A stretch of 64,000 nucleotides of DNA from JBMNPT01 sp050943735 (lineage in GTDB: Bacteria > Bacillota > Clostridia > Oscillospirales > RGIG577), in the NCBI GenBank assembly GCA_050943735.1, contig JBMNPT010000002.1:1-64000 (forward strand), written 5' to 3'. Shown here in pieces: positions 1-5,314 of this stretch. The notes below the pieces were generated by a model, which saw only the letters and a program-made list of their open reading frames with translations, searched no databases and was not told the DNA's origin. Both the position numbers and the translations under genes were made by a program. Position 1 is the first letter of the stretch, and every line of letters begins with the position of its first letter.

Positions 1-61
1 TTGGTTCTTGTTCAGCTTGTGTTTTCCGTTTTGAAAAGTTAATTTCAATTATCTTGCTCAT
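1..61 (-). CDS. Truncated gene, first 20 codons only
   Basis: Reading leftward from the ATG at 61 gives MSKIIEINFSKRKTQAEQEP before the window ends. A ribosome binding site (AAGGGGC) lies about 8 bases upstream of the start. The fragment is basic and lysine-rich, too short to assign. It belongs to the same AT-rich leftward group as the two genes that follow in the plus-strand coordinate order, so it is probably part of the mobile element cargo. The start is well supported, the function unknown. Confidence 0.5.
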   Translation of the reverse strand, partial: MSKIIEINFSKRKTQAEQEP

Positions 62-75
62 TACAACAGCCCCTT

Positions 76-294
76 TCAGTTAGATGCAGAACCGCATATA
101 AACCCAGCTTCAAAAGCTTCTTCTGAAACTGATGCTTCACTGTCAGCAATCAGGTTCTTGATTTCTTCAATATCTGATTCAATTTCAGCAATAAGCCTGT
201 TCACTTTTTCAAGCTTTGCATCAAGTTCCTTATCAGTGCTGTTTGTTGTCTTTGCAAGATATTCTTCATAATAAAATTGCCATGCCTTTTTCAT
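76..294 (-). CDS. Small hypothetical protein of the mobile element
   Basis: A 72-residue protein. The ATG at 294 is preferred over a TTG at 312 because an AAAGGATGG ribosome binding site lies just upstream of it. The middle (KELDAKLEKVNRLIAEIESDIEEIK) is a short charged helix with coiled-coil character, and there is no membrane segment or signal peptide. I do not recognise the family. It lies between the truncated gene and an XRE regulator on the same strand, probably one transcript from the promoter at 629-657, so it is likely an accessory or early gene of the element. Confidence 0.55.
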   Translation of the reverse strand: MKKAWQFYYEEYLAKTTNSTDKELDAKLEKVNRLIAEIESDIEEIKNLIADSEASVSEEAFEAGFICGSASN

Positions 295-325
295 TCTTTG
301 CCATCCTTTCAAATTTGATTTTTAG

Positions 326-571
326 TTATCCCCTGAACCCCTGATTCTGATTTTCGTTAGCTGTTGCAGCAGCTTCATTAACGATAATTTCAGTAACATC
401 AACTTCAAGTGCTTTGGCAATCAGTCCAATTGTTTTGGTTCTGCCTTTCTGTGTTCCGTTTTTCAGCTTTGTAAGACTGTTTACGGAAATTCCAGTTAGC
501 GTAGACAAGTTTTCAATTGAAACACATTTTCTTGCCATTGCCAATTCCAGGTTCTTTTTGTTGATATACAT
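326..571 (-). CDS. XRE-family helix-turn-helix regulator (81 aa)
   Basis: Residues about 5-60 form a Cro/CI-type helix-turn-helix: NLELAMARKCVSIENLSTLTG, then ISVNSLTKLKNG as the recognition region. This is the minimal single-domain type found in small prophage and conjugative element regulators. The start has a clear AAGGAAGGTG ribosome binding site. It is transcribed away from the second XRE gene at 820, and the 250-bp space between them has consensus promoters and several TGAAGT/ACTTCA palindromes. By layout it plays either the Cro-like or the repressor role in a two-regulator switch; which role cannot be told from sequence. Confidence 0.8.
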   Translation of the reverse strand: MYINKKNLELAMARKCVSIENLSTLTGISVNSLTKLKNGTQKGRTKTIGLIAKALEVDVTEIIVNEAAATANENQNQGFRG

Positions 572-601
572 TCAATGCACCTTCCTTTCAAAAAACTAAA
601 C

Positions 602-616
602 TGAAGTAAAACTTCA
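602..616. promoter_or_regulatory. Operator-like palindrome 1
   Basis: A perfect inverted repeat, TGAAGT and ACTTCA with 3 bases between. It lies downstream of the leftward -10 box (629-634), so a bound regulator would block elongation or initiation towards the 326-571 gene. Confidence 0.55.
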
Positions 617-628
617 TTCAACATCATT

Positions 629-657
629 ATTATATCAAGTTATACTTCAGTTGTCAA
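629..657 (-). promoter_or_regulatory. Leftward promoter of the XRE gene at 326-571
   Basis: On the minus strand the -35 box TTGACA (652-657) and -10 box TATAAT (629-634) are both perfect consensus, with a 17-base spacer. The spacer is almost filled by a regulator-like palindrome (635-649). Confidence 0.75.
635..649. promoter_or_regulatory. Operator-like palindrome 2, inside the leftward promoter spacer
   Basis: TCAAGT and ACTTCA with 3 bases between, one mismatch from palindrome 1. It fits exactly between the -35 and -10 boxes of the leftward promoter, a classical place for direct repression. Confidence 0.55.
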
Positions 658-700
658 TAAGTTTTCAGCATTAAATTCAAACTTTTTAACAAGTTTATCG

Positions 701-713
701 CAAGTTTTACTTG
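701..713. promoter_or_regulatory. Operator-like palindrome 3, over the rightward -35 box
   Basis: CAAGT and ACTTG with TTT between, a perfect 5-bp inverted repeat with the same 3-base spacing as the other two sites. Its right half overlaps the -35 box of the rightward promoter (711-716). Confidence 0.5.
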
Positions 714-739
714 ACAAATAGAGAAAAAGCGATTATTCT
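711..739 (+). promoter_or_regulatory. Rightward promoter of the XRE gene at 820
   Basis: -35 box TTGACA (711-716), 17-base spacer, -10 box TATTCT (734-739). It would give an untranslated leader of about 75 bases before the GTG start at 820. Confidence 0.65.
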
Positions 740-750
740 TTATATAAGAG

Positions 751-795
751 TTCAAGAAGCTGAAGTTTTCCTTCAAAATACTTCAAGAACCTGAA
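751..795 (+). repeat. Direct repeats in the leader of the rightward regulator
   Basis: TTCAAGAAGCTGAA (751-764) is repeated as TTCAAGAACCTGAA (782-795) with one difference, and TGAAG/CTTCA half-sites lie between (761-775). These are related to the operator half-sites and may be extra regulator contacts or leader RNA structure. Confidence 0.45.
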
Positions 796-819
796 CTGAA
801 GAAAGGAAGGTGAAGCATT

Positions 820-1221
820 GTGGGCGAACTGAATCCCTTTAGCGTTAAATTTGGGGAAAATCTTGCAATGTTGCGTAAAAAGAAAGGGCTTACTAAAGCT
901 GGTCTTGGAAAGTTGCTTGATGTATCTGCCACCAGCATTGGTTATTGGGAAAAAGGCAAAACCAAGCCAAAACTTGATATGATGAATAAGCTTGCTGATA
1001 TTTTGGAAGTGCCTGTTTCATCCTTAATGAATTGGGATGAAGAATTCAATCCTGATGGAAAGCTTGCTGAAGAAGTCAAAACTTTGGATGATGTTTCTTC
1101 TCAATATGGAAAAGAAGCTGTTCAAATGCTTGAACTGTTTAGCCAGTTGAACGCTGTTGGAATGGTAAAGGCTTTAGAATATGCTTCAGATTTAGCGGAA
1201 CAAGAAAAATATAAAAAATAA
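820..1221 (+). CDS. XRE-family repressor with C-terminal extension (133 aa)
   Basis: The helix-turn-helix covers residues about 10-65 (FGENLAMLRKKKGLTKAGLG, then VSATSIGYWEKGKTKPKLD), the standard Cro/CI fold. The remaining 65 residues are helical and acidic and may serve for dimerisation; there is no RecA-stimulated Ser/Lys autoprotease signature of the LexA/CI type. The start is GTG with GGAAGG about 9 bases upstream. It diverges from the smaller XRE gene and reads towards the integrase. It is probably the lysogeny-type repressor of the element, an inference from size and placement. Confidence 0.8.
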   Translation: MGELNPFSVKFGENLAMLRKKKGLTKAGLGKLLDVSATSIGYWEKGKTKPKLDMMNKLADILEVPVSSLMNWDEEFNPDGKLAEEVKTLDDVSSQYGKEAVQMLELFSQLNAVGMVKALEYASDLAEQEKYKK

Positions 1222-1252
1222 ACCGCCTATTGTCTGCAAACAATAAGCGGTT
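1221..1252 (+). terminator. Hairpin after the XRE repressor
   Basis: AACCGC/GCGGTT plus TATTGT/ACAATA form a long near-perfect stem that begins directly after the repressor stop. The T-tract that follows is weak, so termination strength is uncertain. Confidence 0.5.
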
Positions 1253-1270
1253 CAGGGTTTGGCTATAAGA

Positions 1271-1300
1271 GAACCCCCAGTGCTGCAACACCAGGGGTTC
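1271..1300. repeat. Second hairpin between repressor and integrase
   Basis: GAACCCC (1271-1277) pairs with GGGGTTC (1294-1300). It has no T-tract. It may reinforce the previous terminator or act as an RNA element ahead of the integrase. Confidence 0.4.
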
Positions 1301-1356
1301 AAGGGATAACCAAATCATATTCACCCACCAAGGCAAAGAATGAATGGTTACATTTC

Positions 1357-1410
1357 ATTGTACCATTTCATTCTGAAAAAATCAATGGGAACAGAAAGGA
1401 ATGGTACAAT
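1357..1410 (+). promoter_or_regulatory. 11-bp inverted repeat flanking the integrase ribosome binding site
   Basis: ATTGTACCATT (1357-1367) and AATGGTACAAT (1400-1410) are perfect complements. The AAAGGA ribosome binding site (about 1396-1400) and the ATG at 1412 touch the right arm. In RNA the arms would pair and could limit integrase translation; in DNA they could be a protein site. Confidence 0.5.
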
Positions 1411-1411
1411 T

Positions 1412-2428
1412 ATGAAAAATCCTAATGGCTATGGTTCAGTAGTCAAATTATCAGGGAATAGAAGAAATCCCTTTTGTGTAAGAAAAACAGTAGGCTGGAA
1501 TGATAAGGGGCATCCCATTTATGATGTTGTTGGTTATTACCCCACCAGGAAGGATGGAATGCTTGCCCTTGCTGAATACAATAGAAATCCCTATGATATT
1601 GATGCAAGCAAAATCACTATGGAAGAACTGTATCAAAGATGGTTAGAGAAAGACACAAGCAAACTTTCCAAATCAACAGTTTCTTCTTTGAAATCAGCCT
1701 TCAAGCATTGCACCGCACTTCACAAAATGAAGTATAGGGATATTAAGAAAGCAATGATGCAAGATTGCATTGATAATTGTGGGAAAGGTTATTCAACCCA
1801 ATGGGCAATTAAGAACCTTTTCAATCACCTGGATAGATATGCTTTGGAACTTGATATTATTGAAAAAGGCTATGCCAGCTTAACTACTGCTGAAGCAGTT
1901 CCCCCTACAAAGAAACTTCCTTTCACTGATGCAGAAGTTGAAACGCTTTGGAAATCCCAAAATGAAGAATGGGTTGATTCGGTTCTGTTCTTTCTCTACA
2001 CTGGATTTAGAATCAGTGAAATGCTTCAGCTTAAAACTGCCAATGTTGATTTAGAAGCTGGTACTATGCAAGGTGGTGTAAAAACCGCTGCTGGTAAGAA
2101 TAGAATAGTTCCAATCCATTCAAAGATTTTTCCAATTGTCAAAGCCAAAGTTGAAGAAGGCAATGAATACCTTTTTACCTACAACGGAAAAAGAATGTCA
2201 AGTTCTCAATACTACATCTTTTGGAATAAAATAATGGAATCCCATCAAATGAATCATACACCCCACGAATGCAGACACACCTTTAGAAGTAGGCTTGATT
2301 CGGCGGGGGCAAATAAGGTTTGTATTGATAGAATCATGGGGCATTCTTCAGGCAATACAGGCGAAAAAATCTATACGCACAAAACCCTTGAAGAACTGAA
2401 AGAAGCTATTGAACTGATTAAAAACTAA
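1412..2428 (+). CDS. int: Tyrosine site-specific integrase
   Basis: A 338-residue phage/ICE integrase of the tyrosine recombinase family. The N-terminal 60 residues form an arm-type DNA-binding region (GYGSVVKLSGNRRNPFCVRK), followed by a core-binding domain with LYQRW, and then the catalytic domain. Visible catalytic residues are Arg in YTGFRISEML, Lys in the GVKTAAGKNR strand, the HECRH box, GHSS and the nucleophile Tyr in IYTHKT, so the enzyme looks intact. The start at 1412 is chosen because an upstream in-frame ATG at 1340 would translate through the inverted repeat and lacks a ribosome site. It is the last gene of the element, beside its end. Confidence 0.92.
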   Translation: MKNPNGYGSVVKLSGNRRNPFCVRKTVGWNDKGHPIYDVVGYYPTRKDGMLALAEYNRNPYDIDASKITMEELYQRWLEKDTSKLSKSTVSSLKSAFKHCTALHKMKYRDIKKAMMQDCIDNCGKGYSTQWAIKNLFNHLDRYALELDIIEKGYASLTTAEAVPPTKKLPFTDAEVETLWKSQNEEWVDSVLFFLYTGFRISEMLQLKTANVDLEAGTMQGGVKTAAGKNRIVPIHSKIFPIVKAKVEEGNEYLFTYNGKRMSSSQYYIFWNKIMESHQMNHTPHECRHTFRSRLDSAGANKVCIDRIMGHSSGNTGEKIYTHKTLEELKEAIELIKN

Positions 2429-2436
2429 AAGAAGAA

Positions 2437-2484
2437 AAGCCCTGAATTGAAGCCTGAAAGAAGGCTAAAATTTAGGGCTTTTTT
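2437..2484 (+). terminator. Terminator of the integrase gene
   Basis: AAAGCCCT pairs with AGGGCTTT around an inner AGCC/GGCT stem, followed by a run of T. It begins 8 bases after the stop codon. Confidence 0.75.
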
Positions 2485-2486
2485 CT

Positions 2487-2606
2487 GTTACTATCTTGTA
2501 ACTAACGCAAGTGATTTTCAGTGTTCTGTGTTTATGAAAATCAATTCAAATTTCAAGAAAAGGCTATATTTTTTAGGGTTTTCTTGAAATATCGGTTAGT
2601 AACAAG
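2487..2606. repeat. Inverted repeats between integrase and element end
   Basis: CTTGTAACTAAC (2495-2506) and GTTAGTAACAAG (2595-2606) are inverted copies with one mismatch. GTTAC/GTAAC also form a small palindrome at 2487-2502. Placement beside the integrase suggests arm-type binding sites. Confidence 0.4.
2550..2590. repeat. Perfect 12-bp inverted repeat near the element end
   Basis: ATTTCAAGAAAA (2550-2561) and TTTTCTTGAAAT (2579-2590) are perfect inverted copies separated by 17 bases. It lies in the gene-free 315 bases between the integrase and the first chromosomal gene. Confidence 0.6.
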
Positions 2607-2611
2607 GGTTT

Positions 2612-2637
2612 TGAAATTTGTTATAGCACAAATTTCA
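2612..2637. other. Candidate attachment-site core of the integrated element
   Basis: Nine-bp arms TGAAATTTG and CAAATTTCA flank the 8-bp spacer TTATAGCA. This is the geometry of a tyrosine recombinase crossover site. The AT-rich element sequence stops here and GC-rich chromosomal sequence begins within about 15 bases. No tRNA gene lies at this end. The partner copy would be outside the window, so the call rests on geometry, neighbour and composition. Confidence 0.5.
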
Positions 2638-2683
2638 TGGTTTGTCACCCGGAGAAATTCCGCCCCGGCTGCGCTTCCAGCAC

Positions 2684-2713
2684 TTGTAAGCTTCCCATTC
2701 GCCATTGTATAAT
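2684..2713 (+). promoter_or_regulatory. Promoter of the small membrane protein gene
   Basis: TTGTAA (2684-2689), 18-base spacer, perfect -10 TATAAT (2708-2713), about 30 bases ahead of the ATG at 2744. Confidence 0.55.
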
Positions 2714-2743
2714 GAAATTAGCAAAAGATAGGAGGTGCCACAA

Positions 2744-3022
2744 ATGAATGAAACCGGAAAAGGAAAAACCCCCGCCGGCAAGATCCAACAGGTGTTGGGG
2801 CTGGTCTGTTCTGCGGCCGTACTGGTTGTACTGGGACTGCGCATCGGAGGCGTGCTGGACGGCCTCACCGCCATGCTAGCGGCAGCTCCTCTGGTGAGCG
2901 TTATTTTGATCCTGCAGGTCATCCGGGACCGTAAAGAGCATACGGCCGTCGCCCTTGCGGAGCTGTGCACGGCTCTGTTCTTAATAATTCTCACCATTGT
3001 GAAAGTGTGGCCCGGAAACTGA
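2744..3022 (+). CDS. Small two-helix membrane protein, unknown function
   Basis: A 92-residue protein with two hydrophobic segments (about residues 17-38 and 45-65), a short charged loop RDRKEH, and a third hydrophobic stretch near the C terminus (LCTALFLIILTIVKVW). The ATG at 2744 is chosen over an in-frame GTG at 2735 because GGAGG lies 8 bases before it. The family is not recognised. It is the first chromosomal gene past the element end, has its own promoter, and is followed by a strong hairpin, so it is probably monocistronic. Confidence 0.6.
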   Translation: MNETGKGKTPAGKIQQVLGLVCSAAVLVVLGLRIGGVLDGLTAMLAAAPLVSVILILQVIRDRKEHTAVALAELCTALFLIILTIVKVWPGN

Positions 3023-3037
3023 AGAAAGAAAAGAAAT

Positions 3038-3062
3038 GCGCCCCTGCCAATGGCAGGGGCGC
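3038..3062. terminator. GC-rich hairpin between convergent genes
   Basis: GCGCCCCTGCC and GGCAGGGGCGC form a perfect 11-bp stem with a 3-base loop. There is no long T-tract on the plus strand; it separates the membrane protein gene from the convergent zinc-ribbon gene. Confidence 0.55.
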
Positions 3063-3116
3063 AGACATCGCACAAATTTATAAAATCACTTTACAATTCG
3101 CAGATGCCAAAAGAGA

Positions 3117-3395
3117 TTACTGCTCTTCCTTCTGCTTTGCAAAGCATTCACTGCACAGAATGGGTCTGTCGTTCTTGGGCTTGAAAGGCACCCGAGCTTC
3201 GCCACCGCACACAGCACAAGTAGCGGTGAAGTACTCTCTCTGAGGCCGATCGGCATTCTTCCGATTCTGCCGGCAAGTCTTGCATCTCTGAGGCTTGTTC
3301 TGGAATCCCTTTTCTGCGTAGAATTCCTGTTCGCCAGCAGTGAAGATGAACTCAGCGCCGCACTCTTTGCAGATCAATTTTTCGTCTTGGTACAT
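3117..3395 (-). CDS. Double zinc-ribbon protein (CxxC-x17-CxxC)
   Basis: A 92-residue cytoplasmic protein with two Cys4 modules. The first is CKEC with RCKTC about 28 residues later and matches the probable zinc-ribbon found in many clostridial proteins. The second is CAVC, 17 residues, then CSEC, the CxxC-x17-CxxC arrangement. Both would bind zinc; the role is unknown, perhaps nucleic acid binding, given the lysine and arginine between the modules. It lies downstream of sigH on the same strand with an 80-base gap, so it may be a separate transcript or read through from sigH. Confidence 0.75.
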   Translation of the reverse strand: MYQDEKLICKECGAEFIFTAGEQEFYAEKGFQNKPQRCKTCRQNRKNADRPQREYFTATCAVCGGEARVPFKPKNDRPILCSECFAKQKEEQ

Positions 3396-3474
3396 AAAAA
3401 ATCCCTCGCTTTGAATTAGTGAACCCTCGCCGGAATCCTTTTCCCGCCGTCGGGCAAATATATAAGATAACGCC

Positions 3475-4116
3475 TCACCTTTCTTCAGTTTTGACCCGTC
3501 CAGCAGCCAGTTTTTTCTTCACTCGCCGCAGAGCGCCTTCCACCGATTTGGGTGATTTGTTAAGCTTCTGTGAGATCTCCTGATAGGAGCCTCCGTCTAG
3601 GTACAAGGAAAATACTCCATACTCCAATGGGGTAAGCAGCCGCCGCAGCCATTGATCCAATCGAGCCTGCTCCTCTTTCCAAAGCAACAGCTGTTCCGGA
3701 TCACCGTCAGGCAGCGGACCTTCCACTGTGTCCTGCAGGGGAATTTCCTTGCTTTCGCCGTCATAAACCGGTTTATTGAGGGATACATAGGAATTCAGAG
3801 GGATATGCTTTTTGCGTGTTGCGCCTTTGATTGCTGAGAGAATCTGCCTGGTAATACACAACTCAGCAAAGGCGAAGAATGAGATCTGCTTCTCACTGCT
3901 GAAATCTCTGACCGCCTTGTACAAACCAATCATGCCTTCTTGGATGATGTCTTCATCATCCCCACCGACCAGAAAATAGCTCCGAGCCACTCGCTGCACC
4001 ACACCTTGGTAATGCGCCAGCAGCCGTTCCAGAGACGCCTTGTCCCCTTGTTGTGCCTTCTCTGCCAGGTCCGCATCCACAGCGTCATGGTCGATTCTCT
4101 GCTGCTTATCTGTCAT
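3475..4116 (-). CDS. sigH: RNA polymerase sigma factor, SigH (Spo0H) type
   Basis: A 213-residue sigma-70 family factor, close to the 218 of Bacillus SigH. Region 2 has the hallmark YFLVGGDDEDIIQEGMIGLYKAVRDF box that contacts core polymerase and the -10 element. Region 4 (LTPLEYGVFSLYL then SYQEISQKLNKSPKSVEGALRRVKKKL) is the -35 helix-turn-helix. In spore formers SigH drives early sporulation and competence genes. The ATG at 4116 is preferred over a GTG two codons upstream because GGGGG precedes it. It is divergent from the DUF4364 gene and has its own consensus promoter. Confidence 0.88.
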   Translation of the reverse strand: MTDKQQRIDHDAVDADLAEKAQQGDKASLERLLAHYQGVVQRVARSYFLVGGDDEDIIQEGMIGLYKAVRDFSSEKQISFFAFAELCITRQILSAIKGATRKKHIPLNSYVSLNKPVYDGESKEIPLQDTVEGPLPDGDPEQLLLWKEEQARLDQWLRRLLTPLEYGVFSLYLDGGSYQEISQKLNKSPKSVEGALRRVKKKLAAGRVKTEER

Positions 4117-4152
4117 GCGCACCCCCGCCTATTTTCTGCCTCGTATGAAGCT

Positions 4153-4181
4153 ATTATCCTACATTCCCTAATTTTTGTCAA
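4153..4181 (-). promoter_or_regulatory. sigH promoter
   Basis: Minus-strand -35 TTGACA (4176-4181), 17-base spacer, -10 GATAAT (4153-4158), a vegetative-type promoter 37 bases upstream of the sigH start. Confidence 0.65.
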
Positions 4182-4277
4182 TAGTATTTTAAAGATTATT
4201 ACAAAAAAATGTTGCAATCCCTCCTGTTTTTTCAACTTTTTTAACAAAAACCTGTGCTTTTTCGTGCCAGTGTTCCC

Positions 4278-4306
4278 TTGTACACTCTATCATTTTGTGG
4301 TAAAAT
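4278..4306 (+). promoter_or_regulatory. Promoter of the DUF4364 gene
   Basis: TTGTAC (4278-4283), 17-base spacer, TAAAAT (4301-4306), about 33 bases before the ATG at 4339. Confidence 0.6.
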
Positions 4307-4338
4307 ATTACAAGCAAATCTTTTCTGGGAGGAAAATT

Positions 4339-4881
4339 ATGGTTACCTTTGGCGGCATACAAGACCCTACTGAGCTGAAGTTTCTGGTGTTATTTGTTTT
4401 GCACCAGTGCGGTCAGCCGCTGGCCCCGGATGTTCTCAACGACATTCTGCTACGGGACGGCCTGGTGGATTTTTTTGAATTCACCACCGCCATGGAAGAA
4501 CTGACCACCAGCGGACACATCCATCAGGTGTTGGTGGACGGAGAAAAACGCTACGAAACCACTGCACTGGGAGAGGAAGCCGCTGAACTCTTCCGCCGGG
4601 ATTTGACTCCCACTGTACGAGATACAGTCACAACCGCCGCCCAGGAAGTCCTGCAGCAGCGGCGTCAGGACAGTCAGATACAGGCCATTGTCCGCCGGAA
4701 TGAATCCGGTTCTTTTCAAGCACATCTGGAATTGCGCGAAGGGGAGTCTCCTCTGCTGTCCCTCACTTTGGCAACCCCCAGTCGGGAGCAGGCAAGTCTC
4801 ATTTGCGGCAACTTTCGCAAAGCTCCCGCCGAAACCTTCAGCCGAATCATTCAAATTCTCACTACCTCTCAAGAGGAATAA
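4339..4881 (+). CDS. DUF4364 family protein, winged-helix-like regulator
   Basis: A 180-residue protein. A GGGAGG ribosome site lies 8 bases before the ATG at 4339; longer upstream reading frames lack one. The N-terminal half (ELKFLVLFVLHQCGQPLAPDV, VDFFEFTTAMEELTTSGHI, then VDGEKRYETTALGEEAAELF) has the order of helices and the wing of a PadR-like winged helix, as expected for DUF4364. The C-terminal half is a beta-rich domain (FQAHLELREGESPLLSLTLATP). It probably acts as a transcription regulator, inferred from fold. It stands alone, divergent from sigH and closed by a strong terminator. Confidence 0.8.
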   Translation: MVTFGGIQDPTELKFLVLFVLHQCGQPLAPDVLNDILLRDGLVDFFEFTTAMEELTTSGHIHQVLVDGEKRYETTALGEEAAELFRRDLTPTVRDTVTTAAQEVLQQRRQDSQIQAIVRRNESGSFQAHLELREGESPLLSLTLATPSREQASLICGNFRKAPAETFSRIIQILTTSQEE

Positions 4882-4914
4882 AAAAGGCTTCCATGCTATC
4901 ATGGAAGCCTTTTT
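4881..4914. terminator. Bidirectional terminator
   Basis: AAAAAGGCTTCCATG and CATGGAAGCCTTTTT form a perfect 15-bp stem with a 4-base loop; A and T runs serve both strands. It sits between convergent genes ending at 4881 and 4932. Confidence 0.9.
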
Positions 4915-4931
4915 ATCTGCTTCTTGGTTTT

Positions 4932-5279
4932 TCAGGCTTGATACAGCTCTGTTCCATAGTGCTCGGAGGAAAACCCGTTGTCCAGAAAAATGGAGAAAAA
5001 CGGAGTCATTTTATTTTCTGTTTCTACATTTCCCGGTTTGGGCAGCGCAAGTAAAAATTCAATCCATTGGGGAGTGACAGCCCCGGCTATCACCACTCCA
5101 TATTCCCAATCGGTTTTTTGCAGAGTTCCATAGCCAAGAGCCATCTCTATTTCCCGCTGCTCTTCCTTCCAACAGTGAATCTCAAACCTGGTGCTGGAAC
5201 CGAGAGCGCACCGCATGATTTTTTTCCACTGCTCATGGGCCGATGTTTCCCAATATGCAAATTGAATTTCTTGGGCCAT
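4932..5279 (-). CDS. Hypothetical protein (115 aa)
   Basis: A soluble protein rich in Trp and Glu (FAYWETSAHEQWKK, IHCWKEEQREIEMA) with mixed alpha/beta character and no membrane segment or cysteine motif. The ribosome site GAAGGGAAGG precedes the ATG. It lies 35 bases downstream of the nucleobase permease gene on the same strand and is probably the last gene of that transcript, before the terminator at 4881-4914. Family not recognised; nothing beyond this can be supported. Confidence 0.6.
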   Translation of the reverse strand: MAQEIQFAYWETSAHEQWKKIMRCALGSSTRFEIHCWKEEQREIEMALGYGTLQKTDWEYGVVIAGAVTPQWIEFLLALPKPGNVETENKMTPFFSIFLDNGFSSEHYGTELYQA

Positions 5280-5314
5280 CTTTTCCTTCCCTTCTGCTGC
5301 ACACCGAAACCAAC

